This document shows positions 1 to 7,823 of a DNA stretch of 64,000 nt, piece after piece (position 1 is the stretch's first letter; each line of letters opens with the position of its first letter). Source of the stretch: CAZWLY01 sp964634465 (GTDB taxonomy: Bacteria > Desulfobacterota > Desulfarculia > G963662305); contig CAZWLY010000009.1 in assembly GCA_964634465.1 (NCBI GenBank), forward strand, positions 124,001-188,000, given 5' to 3'. Below the pieces are notes generated by a model. The model searched no databases and was not told the DNA's origin. It saw nothing but the letters and a program-made list of their open reading frames with translations. Position numbers and translations under genes: made by a program.

Positions 1-21
1 AGCTAAGTAGAGTGAGGAGCG

Positions 22-264
22 ATGCCGGTAAAGATTCGACTGACTCGAAAGGGAGCCAAGAAGAGCCCGTTCTATCGGGTGGTGGTCGCCGATTCCGAGT
101 CGCCCCGTGACGGGCGTTTCATCGAGATGATCGGGACCTATGATCCGCGGAAGGATCCGGCCGAGATCAAGATCGACAAGGAGCGTCTCGACCTGTGGTT
201 GGCTCGGGGGGCCCAGCCCACGGACACCGTGCGCAGCCTGATCAAGAAAGCGGATCTCTCCTAG
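22..264 (+). CDS. rpsP: 30S ribosomal protein S16 (bS16)
   Basis: Small-subunit ribosomal protein bS16, which binds 16S rRNA and is needed for 30S assembly. The 80-residue product begins MPVKIRLTRKG and carries the family motif PFYRVVVADS, and its length is normal for the family. A GAGGAG ribosome-binding site lies about five bases before the ATG. It is the first visible gene of a translation operon in the order rpsP-khpA-rimM-trmD, an order widely conserved in bacteria. Only 21 bases precede it, so its promoter is outside the window. Confidence 0.97.
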   Translation: MPVKIRLTRKGAKKSPFYRVVVADSESPRDGRFIEMIGTYDPRKDPAEIKIDKERLDLWLARGAQPTDTVRSLIKKADLS

Positions 265-314
265 TCGGCTCCCGCCCGGCTTGAGAACGCCGGGAAACAG
301 TGGAGGGGCAGGGT

Positions 315-545
315 ATGAAGGATTTGATTAAGTACATCGCGCAGTCGCTGGTGGATCACCCTGAGTTCGTCGAGGTCAACGAGATCGAAGGAGAACAGAC
401 GTCCGTCATCGAGCTGAGGGTCGCCAAGGAAGACCTGGGTAAGGTCATCGGCAAACAGGGCCGCACGGCTCGGGCGATGCGTACGATCCTCAACGCCTCC
501 TCCACCAAGATGAAAAAACGGGCGGTACTGGAGATCATTGAGTAA
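315..545 (+). CDS. khpA: KH-domain RNA-binding protein KhpA (YlqC family)
   Basis: Small cytoplasmic RNA-binding protein of 76 residues made of one KH domain. The GXXG-type loop is visible as IGKQGR around residues 45-50, followed by a basic helix. In Gram-positive bacteria KhpA pairs with KhpB to bind many RNAs. Its place between rpsP and rimM is the usual one. The start is the ATG at 315, preceded by GGAGGGG with good spacing. An in-frame GTG at 300 would add five residues but has a weaker site. The stop overlaps the start of rimM by eight bases. Confidence 0.92.
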   Translation: MKDLIKYIAQSLVDHPEFVEVNEIEGEQTSVIELRVAKEDLGKVIGKQGRTARAMRTILNASSTKMKKRAVLEIIE

Positions 546-1059
546 CCCGAAGGAGCTTCGCCGACCGGTCGTCCTGGGGCAAGTGGTGAAAGCCCACGGG
601 CTCAAGGGCGGCCTGAGGGTCGCCTCCTGGGCCGAGTCGGTGGAGAGCTACTCGAGATTCAAGGAAGTTTGGCTGCGGCCCAAAGGCGGCGTGGTGCGCC
701 GCCTCGCGCTAGAATGGGCCCGGCCGCACCCCAAGGGCGTGATCCTCAAGCTGGCCGGGATCGACTTCCGCGACCAGGCCGAGGAGCTCGTCGGGGCCGA
801 GATCGTCGTCCCCCGCGACGCCCTGCCCGAGACCGAGGCGGGAGAGTACTACTGGGTCGATCTGATCGGCCTGAGAGTCCAGCTCGCGGACGGGACGGAG
901 CTGGGCGTAATCAAGGCTCTGTTCGAGACCGGGGCCAACGACGTGCTGGTGGTTGACACGCCCGAGGGCGAGGTGTACGTGCCGGCCGTGGAATCGGCCG
1001 TGCTCGAGGTGGATTTGGCCGGAGGCGTCATGGTGATCCGGGCGCTGGAGGAAGAATGA
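538..1059 (+). CDS. rimM: Ribosome maturation factor RimM
   Basis: 16S rRNA processing factor that binds free 30S subunits through uS19 and helps mature the 3' (head) domain. The 173-residue protein has the N-terminal RimM beta-barrel, with the typical VVLGQVVKAHGLKGGLRV opening at residues 11-28, and the C-terminal PRC-barrel with YYWVDLIG and GANDVLVV. The best start is the TTG at 538, which overlaps the end of khpA and gives the usual short leader before the first beta strand. A rare TTG start together with overlap suggests translational coupling. Confidence 0.95.
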   Translation: MSNPKELRRPVVLGQVVKAHGLKGGLRVASWAESVESYSRFKEVWLRPKGGVVRRLALEWARPHPKGVILKLAGIDFRDQAEELVGAEIVVPRDALPETEAGEYYWVDLIGLRVQLADGTELGVIKALFETGANDVLVVDTPEGEVYVPAVESAVLEVDLAGGVMVIRALEEE

Positions 1060-1077
1060 GCGCCGCCGGCGGGAATC

Positions 1078-1821
1078 ATGACTCCGGATAAGCCGATGTT
1101 CTTTGAGATTCTGACTCTTTTCCCCGAGGCGGTGGAGGGGTATCTCAACACCTCCGTTCTGGGCAAGGCGGTGGAGAAGGGTCTGATCCGGGTCAAGGTG
1201 ACCAATATCCGCGACTTCACCGCGGATCGGCACAAGACCGCCGACGACCGGCCCTTTGGCGGCGGCAGCGGCATGGTCATGAAGCCGGAGCCCTTGGCCG
1301 CGGCCATCAAGGCGGCTTTGCCCGGCCGGGTGATTCTTACCTCGCCCAGAGGGCGGCCCTTCGACCAACGGGTGGCCCGACGGTTGGCCGAACTGGAGAA
1401 GATCATCCTGGTCTGCGGCCGTTACGAGGGAGTGGATCAGCGGGTCATCGACCGCTACGTGGACGAGGAGCTTTCGGTGGGCGACTACGTGCTGACCGGC
1501 GGCGAGTTGGCGGCGCTGATCATCATCGACGCCGCGGCCCGGCTGATTCCGGGGGTGTTGGGCGACGAGGGCTCGATCGCCGAGGAGTCGTTCGCCGACG
1601 GCCTGCTGGAGTACCCCCACTACACCCGGCCCAGGGAGTTCGAAGGGCTCAGGGTGCCGGAGGTGCTGCTCAACGGCGACCACGCCAAGATCGCGGCCTG
1701 GCGGCGGAAAGAGGCGCTCAGGGCGACCTGGTCGAGACGGCCGGATCTTCTCGACGGCCTTGAGCTGTCCGAGGCCGACCGCCGGTTTCTGGCGGAGATA
1801 GAGGCCGAGGCGGAGGGGTAG
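1078..1821 (+). CDS. trmD: tRNA (guanine(37)-N1)-methyltransferase TrmD
   Basis: SPOUT-class methyltransferase that makes m1G37 in tRNAs reading CNN codons and prevents +1 frameshifting. The 247-residue protein shows FFEILTLFPE at the N-terminus, the RPFGGGSGMVMKPEP region around residues 59-73, and the trefoil-knot S-adenosylmethionine site with CGRYEGVDQR near 118 and SVGDYVLTGGE near 137. The ATG at 1078 is taken as the start; the ATG at 1096 is an alternative that still keeps the conserved core. The stop is directly followed by the next gene. Confidence 0.96.
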   Translation: MTPDKPMFFEILTLFPEAVEGYLNTSVLGKAVEKGLIRVKVTNIRDFTADRHKTADDRPFGGGSGMVMKPEPLAAAIKAALPGRVILTSPRGRPFDQRVARRLAELEKIILVCGRYEGVDQRVIDRYVDEELSVGDYVLTGGELAALIIIDAAARLIPGVLGDEGSIAEESFADGLLEYPHYTRPREFEGLRVPEVLLNGDHAKIAAWRRKEALRATWSRRPDLLDGLELSEADRRFLAEIEAEAEG

Positions 1822-2400
1822 ATGGCCCCCCAGGTGGACGTGGCCCTGATCCACCACCCGGTGGTGGACAAAAACGGCCGGGTGATCGCGGCGGCGCTGA
1901 CCCCGACCGACCTCCACGATCTGGCCCGTTCGGCCCGGACCTACGGCGTCGCTCGCCTGTGGGTGGTTACGCCGCTCATCGACCAGCAGAAGCTGGCCAG
2001 GCGGATGCTCGGCTTCTGGCAGGAGGGCGTGGGAGCCGCTTACAACCCCAACCGGGGCCAGGCTCTGGACCTGGTTCGAGTGGCCGGCTCGCTCGAGGAA
2101 GCGATCGGGCGGGCCAGTGAGGAGTTCGACCGGCGGCCGCTGGTCTGGGCCACCAGCGCCAGAGGGGGAGAGGGGGGCGACAAGCTCGACTACAGTCGGG
2201 CCGGTGAGATTTTGAGCCGGGAACGACCGGCGTTGATCCTGTTCGGCACGGCCTGGGGATTGGCGCCCTCGGTTCTGGCTGAGTGTGATAACGTGTTGGC
2301 TCCGATAGGCGGGGTCGTCGCCGGCGATGGAGAGGGGTACAACCATCTTTCCGTCAGAAGCGCGGCGGCGGTGGTGTTGGATCGTCTGTTGGGGCGATAA
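1822..2400 (+). CDS. SPOUT-type RNA methyltransferase (COG4752 family, TrmD-associated)
   Basis: 192-residue protein of a small SPOUT methyltransferase family often placed just after trmD in Desulfobacterota and fused to TrmD in some Thermotogales. The C-terminal knot is seen as LILFGTAWGLAPSVL (about residues 138-152) and the loop YNHLSVRSAAAV near the end, which resembles other TrmH/TrmD-like S-adenosylmethionine sites. The substrate RNA position is not known to me. The ATG directly abuts the trmD stop, and its ribosome-binding site GGAGGGG lies inside trmD, so the two are probably coupled. Confidence 0.85.
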   Translation: MAPQVDVALIHHPVVDKNGRVIAAALTPTDLHDLARSARTYGVARLWVVTPLIDQQKLARRMLGFWQEGVGAAYNPNRGQALDLVRVAGSLEEAIGRASEEFDRRPLVWATSARGGEGGDKLDYSRAGEILSRERPALILFGTAWGLAPSVLAECDNVLAPIGGVVAGDGEGYNHLSVRSAAAVVLDRLLGR

Positions 2401-2414
2401 AAGGGAGAATAGAG

Positions 2415-2756
2415 ATGAGCGTGATCGAGCGGATTGAAAAGGAACACATGCGCGCCGACTTGCCCGAGTTCAGGCCCGGCGACCAGGTCAAGGTCCACGT
2501 CAAGATCCGCGAGGGCGACAAGGAACGCATCCAGGTCTTCGAGGGAGTGTGCATCCGCCGTCACCGGGGCACCACCGGGGCCACCTTCACCGTGCGCAAG
2601 GTTTCCTACGGCGTGGGCGTGGAGCGCGTCTTCCCGGCCCATTCGCCGTCCATCGACCGGATCGAAGTCGTCAGGCGCGGCAAGGTCCGTCGCTCCCGGC
2701 TCTACTACCTCAGGGAGCGTCGGGGCAAGGCCGCCCGGATCAAAGAGAAACGGTAA
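2415..2756 (+). CDS. rplS: 50S ribosomal protein L19 (bL19)
   Basis: Large-subunit ribosomal protein bL19, located at the interface between the subunits. The 113-residue product matches the family throughout, with FRPGDQVKVHVKI near residue 19, RIQVFEGVCIRR near 37 and SYGVGVERVFPAHSP near 63, ending in a basic tail. A GGGAGAATAG leader precedes the ATG. It follows the trmD pair in the usual order trmD-rplS-rnhB. Length and motifs are fully normal. Confidence 0.97.
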   Translation: MSVIERIEKEHMRADLPEFRPGDQVKVHVKIREGDKERIQVFEGVCIRRHRGTTGATFTVRKVSYGVGVERVFPAHSPSIDRIEVVRRGKVRRSRLYYLRERRGKAARIKEKR

Positions 2757-2765
2757 TCGGACTAG

Positions 2766-3407
2766 GTGTCCTCGCTCTTTCCGCCGCCCGACGATCTGCC
2801 GGCTGGCTGGGCCTTGGAGCACGAGGCCCTGGCGGCTGGCTACGTCGCGGTGGCCGGAGTGGACGAGGTCGGCCGGGGGCCGCTGGCCGGCCCGGTGATC
2901 GCGGCGGCGGTGATTCTGCCGGTCGGGCTCGTCATCGACGGCGTGACCGACTCCAAGAAGGTGCCCGAGAGCGCCCGGCCCGAACTGGCCGAGCGCATCC
3001 GCCGGCAAGCCGCGGCGGTGGGCCTGGGTGCGGCCGGACCGGGTGAAATCGACCGGATCAACATCTTGAACGCCTCGCTTCTGGCCATGCGGCGGGCCGT
3101 GGAGAGTCTCTCCATTCGGCCCGACTTTCTTTTGATCGACGGCAACAAGACCATTCGGGAGCTCTCCGTCCACCAGCGGGCGGTGGTCGGGGGCGACTCC
3201 CGCTCGATCTCGGTGGCCGCCGCCTCGATCGTGGCCAAGGTGGAGCGGGACCGGATGATGGCCGTTCTGGATCGGGTCTTTCCCGGCTACGGTTTCGCCC
3301 GGCACAAGGGCTACGCCGCCAAGGAGCATTACCGGGCCCTCGAGAGACTGGGGCCCTGTCCGGCCCACCGGCGGACGTTCAAGGGCGTGGCGGAGTTTTA
3401 TCGGTGA
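2766..3407 (+). CDS. rnhB: Ribonuclease HII
   Basis: Cytoplasmic endonuclease that removes ribonucleotides misincorporated in DNA and RNA of RNA-DNA hybrids. The 213-residue protein has the acidic metal site in GVDEVGRGPLAGPV (residues 35-48), LIDGNK near 126 and ASIVAKVERDRMM near 155, with the C-terminal GYFARHKGY-like segment read here as GYGFARHKGY. The start is a GTG at 2766. The stop overlaps the GTG of yraN in a GTGA arrangement, which points to coupled translation. Confidence 0.95.
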   Translation: MSSLFPPPDDLPAGWALEHEALAAGYVAVAGVDEVGRGPLAGPVIAAAVILPVGLVIDGVTDSKKVPESARPELAERIRRQAAAVGLGAAGPGEIDRINILNASLLAMRRAVESLSIRPDFLLIDGNKTIRELSVHQRAVVGGDSRSISVAAASIVAKVERDRMMAVLDRVFPGYGFARHKGYAAKEHYRALERLGPCPAHRRTFKGVAEFYR

Positions 3408-3775
3408 GCCGCCTTACGACCGGCAAGCGTGGCGAGGAGATCGCGGTCAAGACCCTCAAGAAACGGGGCTACAAGATCATCGACCGCAACGTCCGCCTGG
3501 CCTCGGGCGAAGTGGATATAATCGCCCGCCAAAAGAGGACGGTCGTCTTCGTCGAGGTCAAGACTCGGACTTCGGACAGGTTCGGTTCGCCGGCGGCGGC
3601 GGTCGATGCGGCCAAACAGCGCAAGCTGACCCGCCTGGCCGCCGAGTGGCTCCAGGCCCACCGACTGGAGGACGCCGCGGCCCGGTTCGACGTCGTCTCG
3701 GTCGTCCTGGACGGGCGGGGCGGGGAACGGGTGGAGGTCTTCGAGAATGCCTTCGAAGCCCAGTATTGGGACTGA
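3404..3775 (+). CDS. YraN family protein (UPF0102)
   Basis: 123-residue member of the YraN/UPF0102 family, which has a restriction-endonuclease-like fold and no firmly assigned role. Visible features are TGKRGEEIAVKTLKKRGYKI at the N-terminus, GEVDIIARQ near residue 35 and VFVEVKTRT near 48, the last two holding the conserved D and ExK of nuclease-type sites. The GTG start overlaps the rnhB stop by four bases, and the gene overlaps rsmI by 29 bases. The rnhB-yraN-rsmI order is common in Desulfobacterota. Confidence 0.9.
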   Translation: MSRLTTGKRGEEIAVKTLKKRGYKIIDRNVRLASGEVDIIARQKRTVVFVEVKTRTSDRFGSPAAAVDAAKQRKLTRLAAEWLQAHRLEDAAARFDVVSVVLDGRGGERVEVFENAFEAQYWD

Positions 3776-4607
3776 ACCGGGCCGGCTGTTGATCGTGGCC
3801 ACGCCCTTGGGCAACCTGGAGGACCTCTCGGCCAGGGCGGCCAAAAGCCTGGCCGAAGCCGGCATCGTCGCCGCCGAGGACACCCGCCGCACCCGGAAAC
3901 TTTTGAGTCACCTGGGAATTTCGCCCCGGCTGATCTCCTGCCGGGAACACAACGAGGCCAAGGTCGGCCCCAAGTTGATCGAGGAGATCAAGGCCGGCGT
4001 CACCGTGGCTCTGGTCTCCGACGCCGGCACGCCCGGCCTGTCCGACCCCGGAGCCAGGCTGGTCGCCGCCGCCCATGCGGCCGGAATTCGGGTCGAGCCC
4101 ATCCCCGGCCCGTCGGCCGTGGCCGCGGCCCTGTCGGTCTCCGGGCTCGGCGCCGACGCCTTCACCTTTGCCGGCTTTCCGCCGGCCAAGGCCGGAGCCC
4201 GAAAAAGATTCCTGGCCGGCCTGGCCGATCGAGCCGAAACCCTGGTCTTCTACGAGGCCCCCCACCGCCTGGCGGCCAGCCTGAGGGACATGGCCGCGAT
4301 CCTCGGCCCCCGGTCGGCGACGCTGTGCCGGGAGCTGACCAAGCTCCACGAGGAGATCCGCTCGGCCGATCTCGATCGGTTGGCCCGCTGGGCCGCCGAG
4401 GGGGAGATCAAGGGCGAGATAACCCTGGTCGTGGCCGGGGCCGAGAAGGGCGTCGCCGAGGCCGATCCCCAGGCCGTCAAGGAGCTTTGGCGACGTCTCC
4501 GGGCCGAGGGCCTGTCGGCCAGTCAGGCGGCCAGAGAGGCGGCGGCCAGGTTGGGCCTCAGTCGGGCCGAAGTCTACAGATTGGGCTTGGAAGAGGACGG
4601 GAGCTAG
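3747..4607 (+). CDS. rsmI: 16S rRNA (cytidine(1402)-2'-O)-methyltransferase RsmI
   Basis: Methylates the 2'-OH of C1402 in the ribosomal decoding centre. The 286-residue protein is a tetrapyrrole-methylase-fold enzyme with LLIVATPLGNLEDLS near residue 13, AAEDTRRTRKLL near 41, LVSDAGTPGLSDPG near 88 and the GPSAVAAALSVSG segment near 118. A GGAGGTC site stands before the ATG at 3747. The 29-base overlap with yraN is an unusually long one, so the exact start could be slightly further in, but the conserved region begins within about 14 residues. Confidence 0.94.
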   Translation: MPSKPSIGTEPGRLLIVATPLGNLEDLSARAAKSLAEAGIVAAEDTRRTRKLLSHLGISPRLISCREHNEAKVGPKLIEEIKAGVTVALVSDAGTPGLSDPGARLVAAAHAAGIRVEPIPGPSAVAAALSVSGLGADAFTFAGFPPAKAGARKRFLAGLADRAETLVFYEAPHRLAASLRDMAAILGPRSATLCRELTKLHEEIRSADLDRLARWAAEGEIKGEITLVVAGAEKGVAEADPQAVKELWRRLRAEGLSASQAAREAAARLGLSRAEVYRLGLEEDGS

Positions 4608-4666
4608 GGTAGTTTGGGAGCAGGGGGGCGATGCGGTCCGGGCTCCGGACGGCGGGCCGAGACGAC

Positions 4667-4695
4667 TTGACAGGCTCGACTTCGAAGTGTATTCC
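4667..4695 (+). promoter_or_regulatory. Candidate sigma70 promoter for ptsH-ptsI
   Basis: A perfect TTGACA (4667-4672) is followed 17 bases later by TATTCC (4690-4695), about 35 bases before the ptsH start. The -10 is only a half match. A GTCCGG-GCT-CCGGAC hairpin lies just upstream (4636-4650), without a T tract. Confidence 0.5.
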
Positions 4696-4729
4696 ACAAC
4701 CTACTTGTCTAGTCGGCTGGATTGACTGA

Positions 4730-5017
4730 ATGGACGAATCGGAAAACGGCCGGGTTCGCCGAACCTTGACTTTGACCAATCGCTCCGGGATTCACGCCCG
4801 CAGCGCCGCCAAGATCGTGGAGTTGGTCCAACGCCATGAGTGCAAGGTCGTCTTCACCAAGGGCGATCGCCGGGCCGAAGCCGACTCCATCCTCGACTTG
4901 CTGACCCTGAGCTGTCCCAAGGGTTCCAGCGTGATGGTGGAGTGTGAAGGCCCTGGGGCGGCCGAGGCCATGGCCGATCTGGCCGCCCTTTTCGCCCGTA
5001 AGTTCGACGAGGAATAG
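4730..5017 (+). CDS. ptsH: HPr family phosphocarrier protein
   Basis: Cytoplasmic phosphocarrier of the phosphoenolpyruvate phosphotransferase system. The 95-residue protein has the active-site histidine at residue 22 within NRSGIHARSAAKIVEL, and Ser53 in ADSILDLLTL sits at the place of the regulatory serine (Ser46 in Gram-positive HPr), so phosphorylation by an HPr kinase is possible but unproven. It carries a short N-terminal extension of about seven residues. It is followed six bases later by ptsI. No sugar-specific Enzyme II gene is nearby, which suggests a regulatory system or unlinked transporters. Confidence 0.93.
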   Translation: MDESENGRVRRTLTLTNRSGIHARSAAKIVELVQRHECKVVFTKGDRRAEADSILDLLTLSCPKGSSVMVECEGPGAAEAMADLAALFARKFDEE

Positions 5018-5023
5018 CCGACC

Positions 5024-6790
5024 GTGACCCAACGTCTCCAGGGTGTCGCCGCCTCGCCCGGTATCGTCATCGGCCAGGCCCGTCACGTCCAAAGGACCCG
5101 AACCGAGGTCGTCTTCCAGGACATCATCGGCCCCGGCCAGGTGGTCAACCAACTCCACCGCCTCGATCTGGCCTTGGAAGAGGTCGAGGCCGACCTGACC
5201 GCGATCAAGGCTCGGGTGGAGAAGGAGCTGCCGTCCCACGTCTACCTCATCGACGCCCACCTGAAGATTTTGGCCGACCCCTTGTTCCAGCGGGAAGCGC
5301 GGCGGTTGATCGAGGGCGACATGATCAACGCCGAGTGGGCCGTGGTCGAGGCGGTGCGCCGCATCGGCGAGCGCTTCGAGGCCATCGACGATCCCTACAT
5401 CAGAAGCCGCCTCGAGGACGTGGAGGCGGTCGCCGACCGGGTGCTGAGAGTCCTGGCCGGCCAGGAAGACGAGGACCTGGGGGCGATCAAGGAGCCGGGC
5501 ATCTTCATCGCCCACGACCTGTCGCCGACCGATACCACCCAGATTCGTCTGGACCGGGTGATGGGCTTCGTCACCGAGGCTGGCTCCCGGACCTCCCACA
5601 CCGCCATCGTCGCCCAGTCGGTCCAACTGCCGGCCGTGGTCGGCCTGGAACGGGCCATGGAGAGCATCCCCAGCGGCTCGGTGATCATCGTCGACGGCAC
5701 CTCCGGCCAAGTCATCGTCGATCCCGACGAGGAGACGCTCTTCGAGTTCGAGGAGCGCAAGGCGCGCTACGAAAGGTTTGTGGTCGACATCCGGCGCAAG
5801 GCCCACCTGCCGGCCGAAACCAGCGACGGTTGCCGGCTGAAGGTCCTGGCCAACATCGAATTGCCCAAAGAGGCCGTCACCGCCCTGGAGAGCGGGGCCG
5901 AGGGCATCGGCCTGGTCAGGACCGAATTCCTGTACCTCAATCGGGCCGACCTGCCCGGCGAGGAGGAGCTCTACGAGGCCCTGGCCTCGGTGGTCGATAT
6001 CATGAACGGCCGGCCGGTGACCATCCGGACCCTGGATTTGGGCGGCGACAAGTTCGCCCACCAGCTCGATTTAGTTCCGGAGATGAACCCGGCCATGGGC
6101 GTTCGGGCGGTGCGGCTCTGCCTGCGCCGGCCGGACATCTTCAGAACCCAGCTTCGGGCCATTTTGAGGGCCTCGGCCCACGGTCCGGTCCGGGTCATGT
6201 TCCCCATGATCAGCGGCATCAGGGAGATGGTCCAGTGCCGGGCCATCCTGGAGGCCTGCCAGGCCGAGTTGAAGAGGGAGGGACAGGAGTTCGATCCCGA
6301 CCTGAAGGTCGGCTGCATGATCGAAGTCCCCTCGGCGGTGATCATCGTCGATCTTCTGGCCCGCCACGCCGACTTCTTCTCCATCGGCACCAACGATCTG
6401 ATCCAGTACTCTCTGGCCATCGACCGGGTCAACGAGTACGTGGCCCACATGTACCAGCCCTTCCACCCGGCCGTGCTGAGGATGATCAAGTCCACCATCC
6501 AGGCCGCCGACGAGGCCGGCATTCCGGTGTCGATGTGCGGCGAGATGGCCGGCGAGCCCGGCGCGGTGCCGATGCTCATCGGGTTGGGGCTCAAGGAGCT
6601 GTCGGTCAACCCGGTCTCGGTGCCCCGGGTCAAGCAGATCACCCGCCTCGTCGCCGCCAGGGAGAGCCGCGAACTGGCCGACACGGCCCTGACCTACGAG
6701 ACCGAGGCCCAGGTCTCGAGCTACGTCACCGACAAGCTGGCCCAGATCGCTCCCGAAGCCTTCGGGAAAGGGGTGGTGATGCACTTCTGA
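5024..6790 (+). CDS. ptsI: Phosphoenolpyruvate-protein phosphotransferase (Enzyme I)
   Basis: Transfers phosphate from phosphoenolpyruvate to HPr. The 588-residue protein has the N-terminal HPr-binding/phosphohistidine domain with active-site His192 in GSRTSHTAIVAQ, and the C-terminal PEP-binding TIM barrel with IGLVRTEFLY near residue 300, FFSIGTNDLIQYSLAIDR near 452 and the proton-donor Cys505 in VSMCGEMAG. The length is standard for the family. The start is GTG. The gene ends 17 bases from the convergently transcribed smpB, with no clear terminator in that gap. Confidence 0.95.
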   Translation: MTQRLQGVAASPGIVIGQARHVQRTRTEVVFQDIIGPGQVVNQLHRLDLALEEVEADLTAIKARVEKELPSHVYLIDAHLKILADPLFQREARRLIEGDMINAEWAVVEAVRRIGERFEAIDDPYIRSRLEDVEAVADRVLRVLAGQEDEDLGAIKEPGIFIAHDLSPTDTTQIRLDRVMGFVTEAGSRTSHTAIVAQSVQLPAVVGLERAMESIPSGSVIIVDGTSGQVIVDPDEETLFEFEERKARYERFVVDIRRKAHLPAETSDGCRLKVLANIELPKEAVTALESGAEGIGLVRTEFLYLNRADLPGEEELYEALASVVDIMNGRPVTIRTLDLGGDKFAHQLDLVPEMNPAMGVRAVRLCLRRPDIFRTQLRAILRASAHGPVRVMFPMISGIREMVQCRAILEACQAELKREGQEFDPDLKVGCMIEVPSAVIIVDLLARHADFFSIGTNDLIQYSLAIDRVNEYVAHMYQPFHPAVLRMIKSTIQAADEAGIPVSMCGEMAGEPGAVPMLIGLGLKELSVNPVSVPRVKQITRLVAARESRELADTALTYETEAQVSSYVTDKLAQIAPEAFGKGVVMHF

Positions 6791-6807
6791 GACCGCCCTC
6801 CGGCGTC

Positions 6808-7269
6808 TCAGTAGCGCCGCCGGGCCATCTCCCGTTCGGCGTCGCGTTTCTCCTGGCGGGCCCGGATGACCTGGCGTTTGTCGTGGAGCTTCTTGCCCTT
6901 GGCCACGCCCAACTCTATTTTGGCCCGGCCGTCCTTGAAGTAGATCGACAGCGGGATGAGCGAATAGCCCTTCTCGGCCGTCTTGCCGACCAGCTTCCTG
7001 ATCTCCCGCTTGTGGGCCAACAGCTTGCGGGTCCGCATCGGCTCGTGGTTGCCGTAATGGGCGTGGGGGTAGGGGCTGATGTGGACGTTCTCCAACCACA
7101 GCTCGCCGTCCTTGATCCGGGCGTAGCCGTCCTTGAGATTGACCCGGCCCTCGCGCAGACTCTTGACCTCGGTTCCCTTCAGGACCAGGCCCACCTCGAG
7201 CTTGTCTTCGATGAAGTACTCGAAACGAGCCCGCTTGTTCTTGGCGATCAACTTTATTCCGCCGGCCAT
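6808..7269 (-). CDS. smpB: SsrA-binding protein SmpB
   Basis: Binds tmRNA and delivers it to stalled ribosomes for trans-translation. The 153-residue protein begins MAGGIKLIAKNKRARFEYFI, has the OB-fold core with GTEVKSLREGRVNLKDGYA near residue 33, ENVHISPYPH near 61 and KLLAHKREI near 83. The basic C-terminal tail that contacts the mRNA channel is present and ends REMARRRY. It is convergent with ptsI. No tmRNA gene was recognised in the window. Confidence 0.96.
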   Translation of the reverse strand: MAGGIKLIAKNKRARFEYFIEDKLEVGLVLKGTEVKSLREGRVNLKDGYARIKDGELWLENVHISPYPHAHYGNHEPMRTRKLLAHKREIRKLVGKTAEKGYSLIPLSIYFKDGRAKIELGVAKGKKLHDKRQVIRARQEKRDAEREMARRRY

Positions 7270-7459
7270 CTCTCTTCTGGCTCCATCCGGTCTGCTGTTC
7301 GGGCCTGGCCCGTCGCCCGCCGCGGCTTCGCCGTCGGGTCGAGCCCCATTAATAACCCCATTTCGGACTTTTGGGGAGGGCGCGAGCCGAAATTTTTTGA
7401 AAAAAGGACCGAGGCTCTATCAACCCGGCCGGAATTCTGGCTTTTCGGCCCCAAGGGGC

Positions 7460-7490
7460 TTGACATTCGGCCTCGGTTTTGGTCTTATAC
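7460..7490 (+). promoter_or_regulatory. Candidate promoter for the bS22-like gene
   Basis: TTGACA (7460-7465) is followed by CTTATA/TTATAC (7484-7490) with an 18-19 base spacer, about 27 bases before the ATG at 7517. A GGGAGGAT ribosome-binding site lies between. The arrangement fits a monocistronic transcript ending at the hairpin at 7824-7853. Confidence 0.55.
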
Positions 7491-7516
7491 GATCTGCTTT
7501 TTTACGGGAGGATAGT

Positions 7517-7606
7517 ATGGGTTCCGTGGTTAAGTGGCGCCGCAAGAAGATCCGCAAGCACAAGTATAAAAAGCTCCGGGCGCGGATGCGGCATAAAAAA
7601 CGCTAG
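7517..7606 (+). CDS. bS22-like / AURKAIP1-COX24 domain small basic protein
   Basis: A 29-residue, strongly basic protein (MGSVVKWRRKK at the start, RARMRHKKR at the end) that is too short for most gene finders. It matches the AURKAIP1/COX24 domain family, which includes the mitochondrial ribosomal protein mS38 and the mycobacterial small-subunit protein bS22, whose N-terminus is also MGSVIK followed by basic residues. By that relation it is probably a ribosomal protein near the decoding region. Support comes from a perfect GGGAGGAT site seven bases ahead, a TTGACA promoter and a downstream terminator. Its stop overlaps the end of the convergent gene by four bases. Confidence 0.85.
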   Translation: MGSVVKWRRKKIRKHKYKKLRARMRHKKR

Positions 7607-7785
7607 TCCGAGCCGTCCTCGCGCCGCCGGCGCATGCCTTCGGCCAGGTAGGACATCGCCAACAGGAACAGGGCGAGTAAAACCACCCAGATCCAATCGG
7701 TCAGCCGCCAGAACGACCAGGCGATGACGTAGGCCAGGACGAAGCTGCCGGCGGCCCGGATGAGAAGCTTGAGGACAGGGTTCAT
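7603..7785 (-). CDS. Small two-helix membrane protein, hypothetical
   Basis: A 60-residue protein of unknown function that starts MNPVLKLLIRAAG. Two hydrophobic stretches are visible (about residues 6-25 and 28-46), followed by a charged cytoplasmic tail MRRRREDGSD. The ATG at 7785 is chosen because GGGAG lies seven bases upstream; longer in-frame starts up to 7845 would read through the hairpin at 7824-7853. It lies downstream of tRNA-Met on the same strand and converges on the bS22-like gene. I do not recognise the family. Confidence 0.6.
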   Translation of the reverse strand: MNPVLKLLIRAAGSFVLAYVIAWSFWRLTDWIWVVLLALFLLAMSYLAEGMRRRREDGSD

Positions 7786-7823
7786 TTTTCGCTCCCGCAT
7801 TGTTTTTTCGGTAATCGGTAATG

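Noticed and set aside
709..2346. 545-codon open frame on the minus strand opposite rimM, trmD and the SPOUT methyltransferase
   Set aside because: High G+C removes stop codons from antisense frames. The plus-strand genes are certain, and the antisense product matches nothing and has a His/Arg/Gly-rich shadow composition. The same holds for other long antisense frames, for example at 4709-6061 and 29-30 kb.
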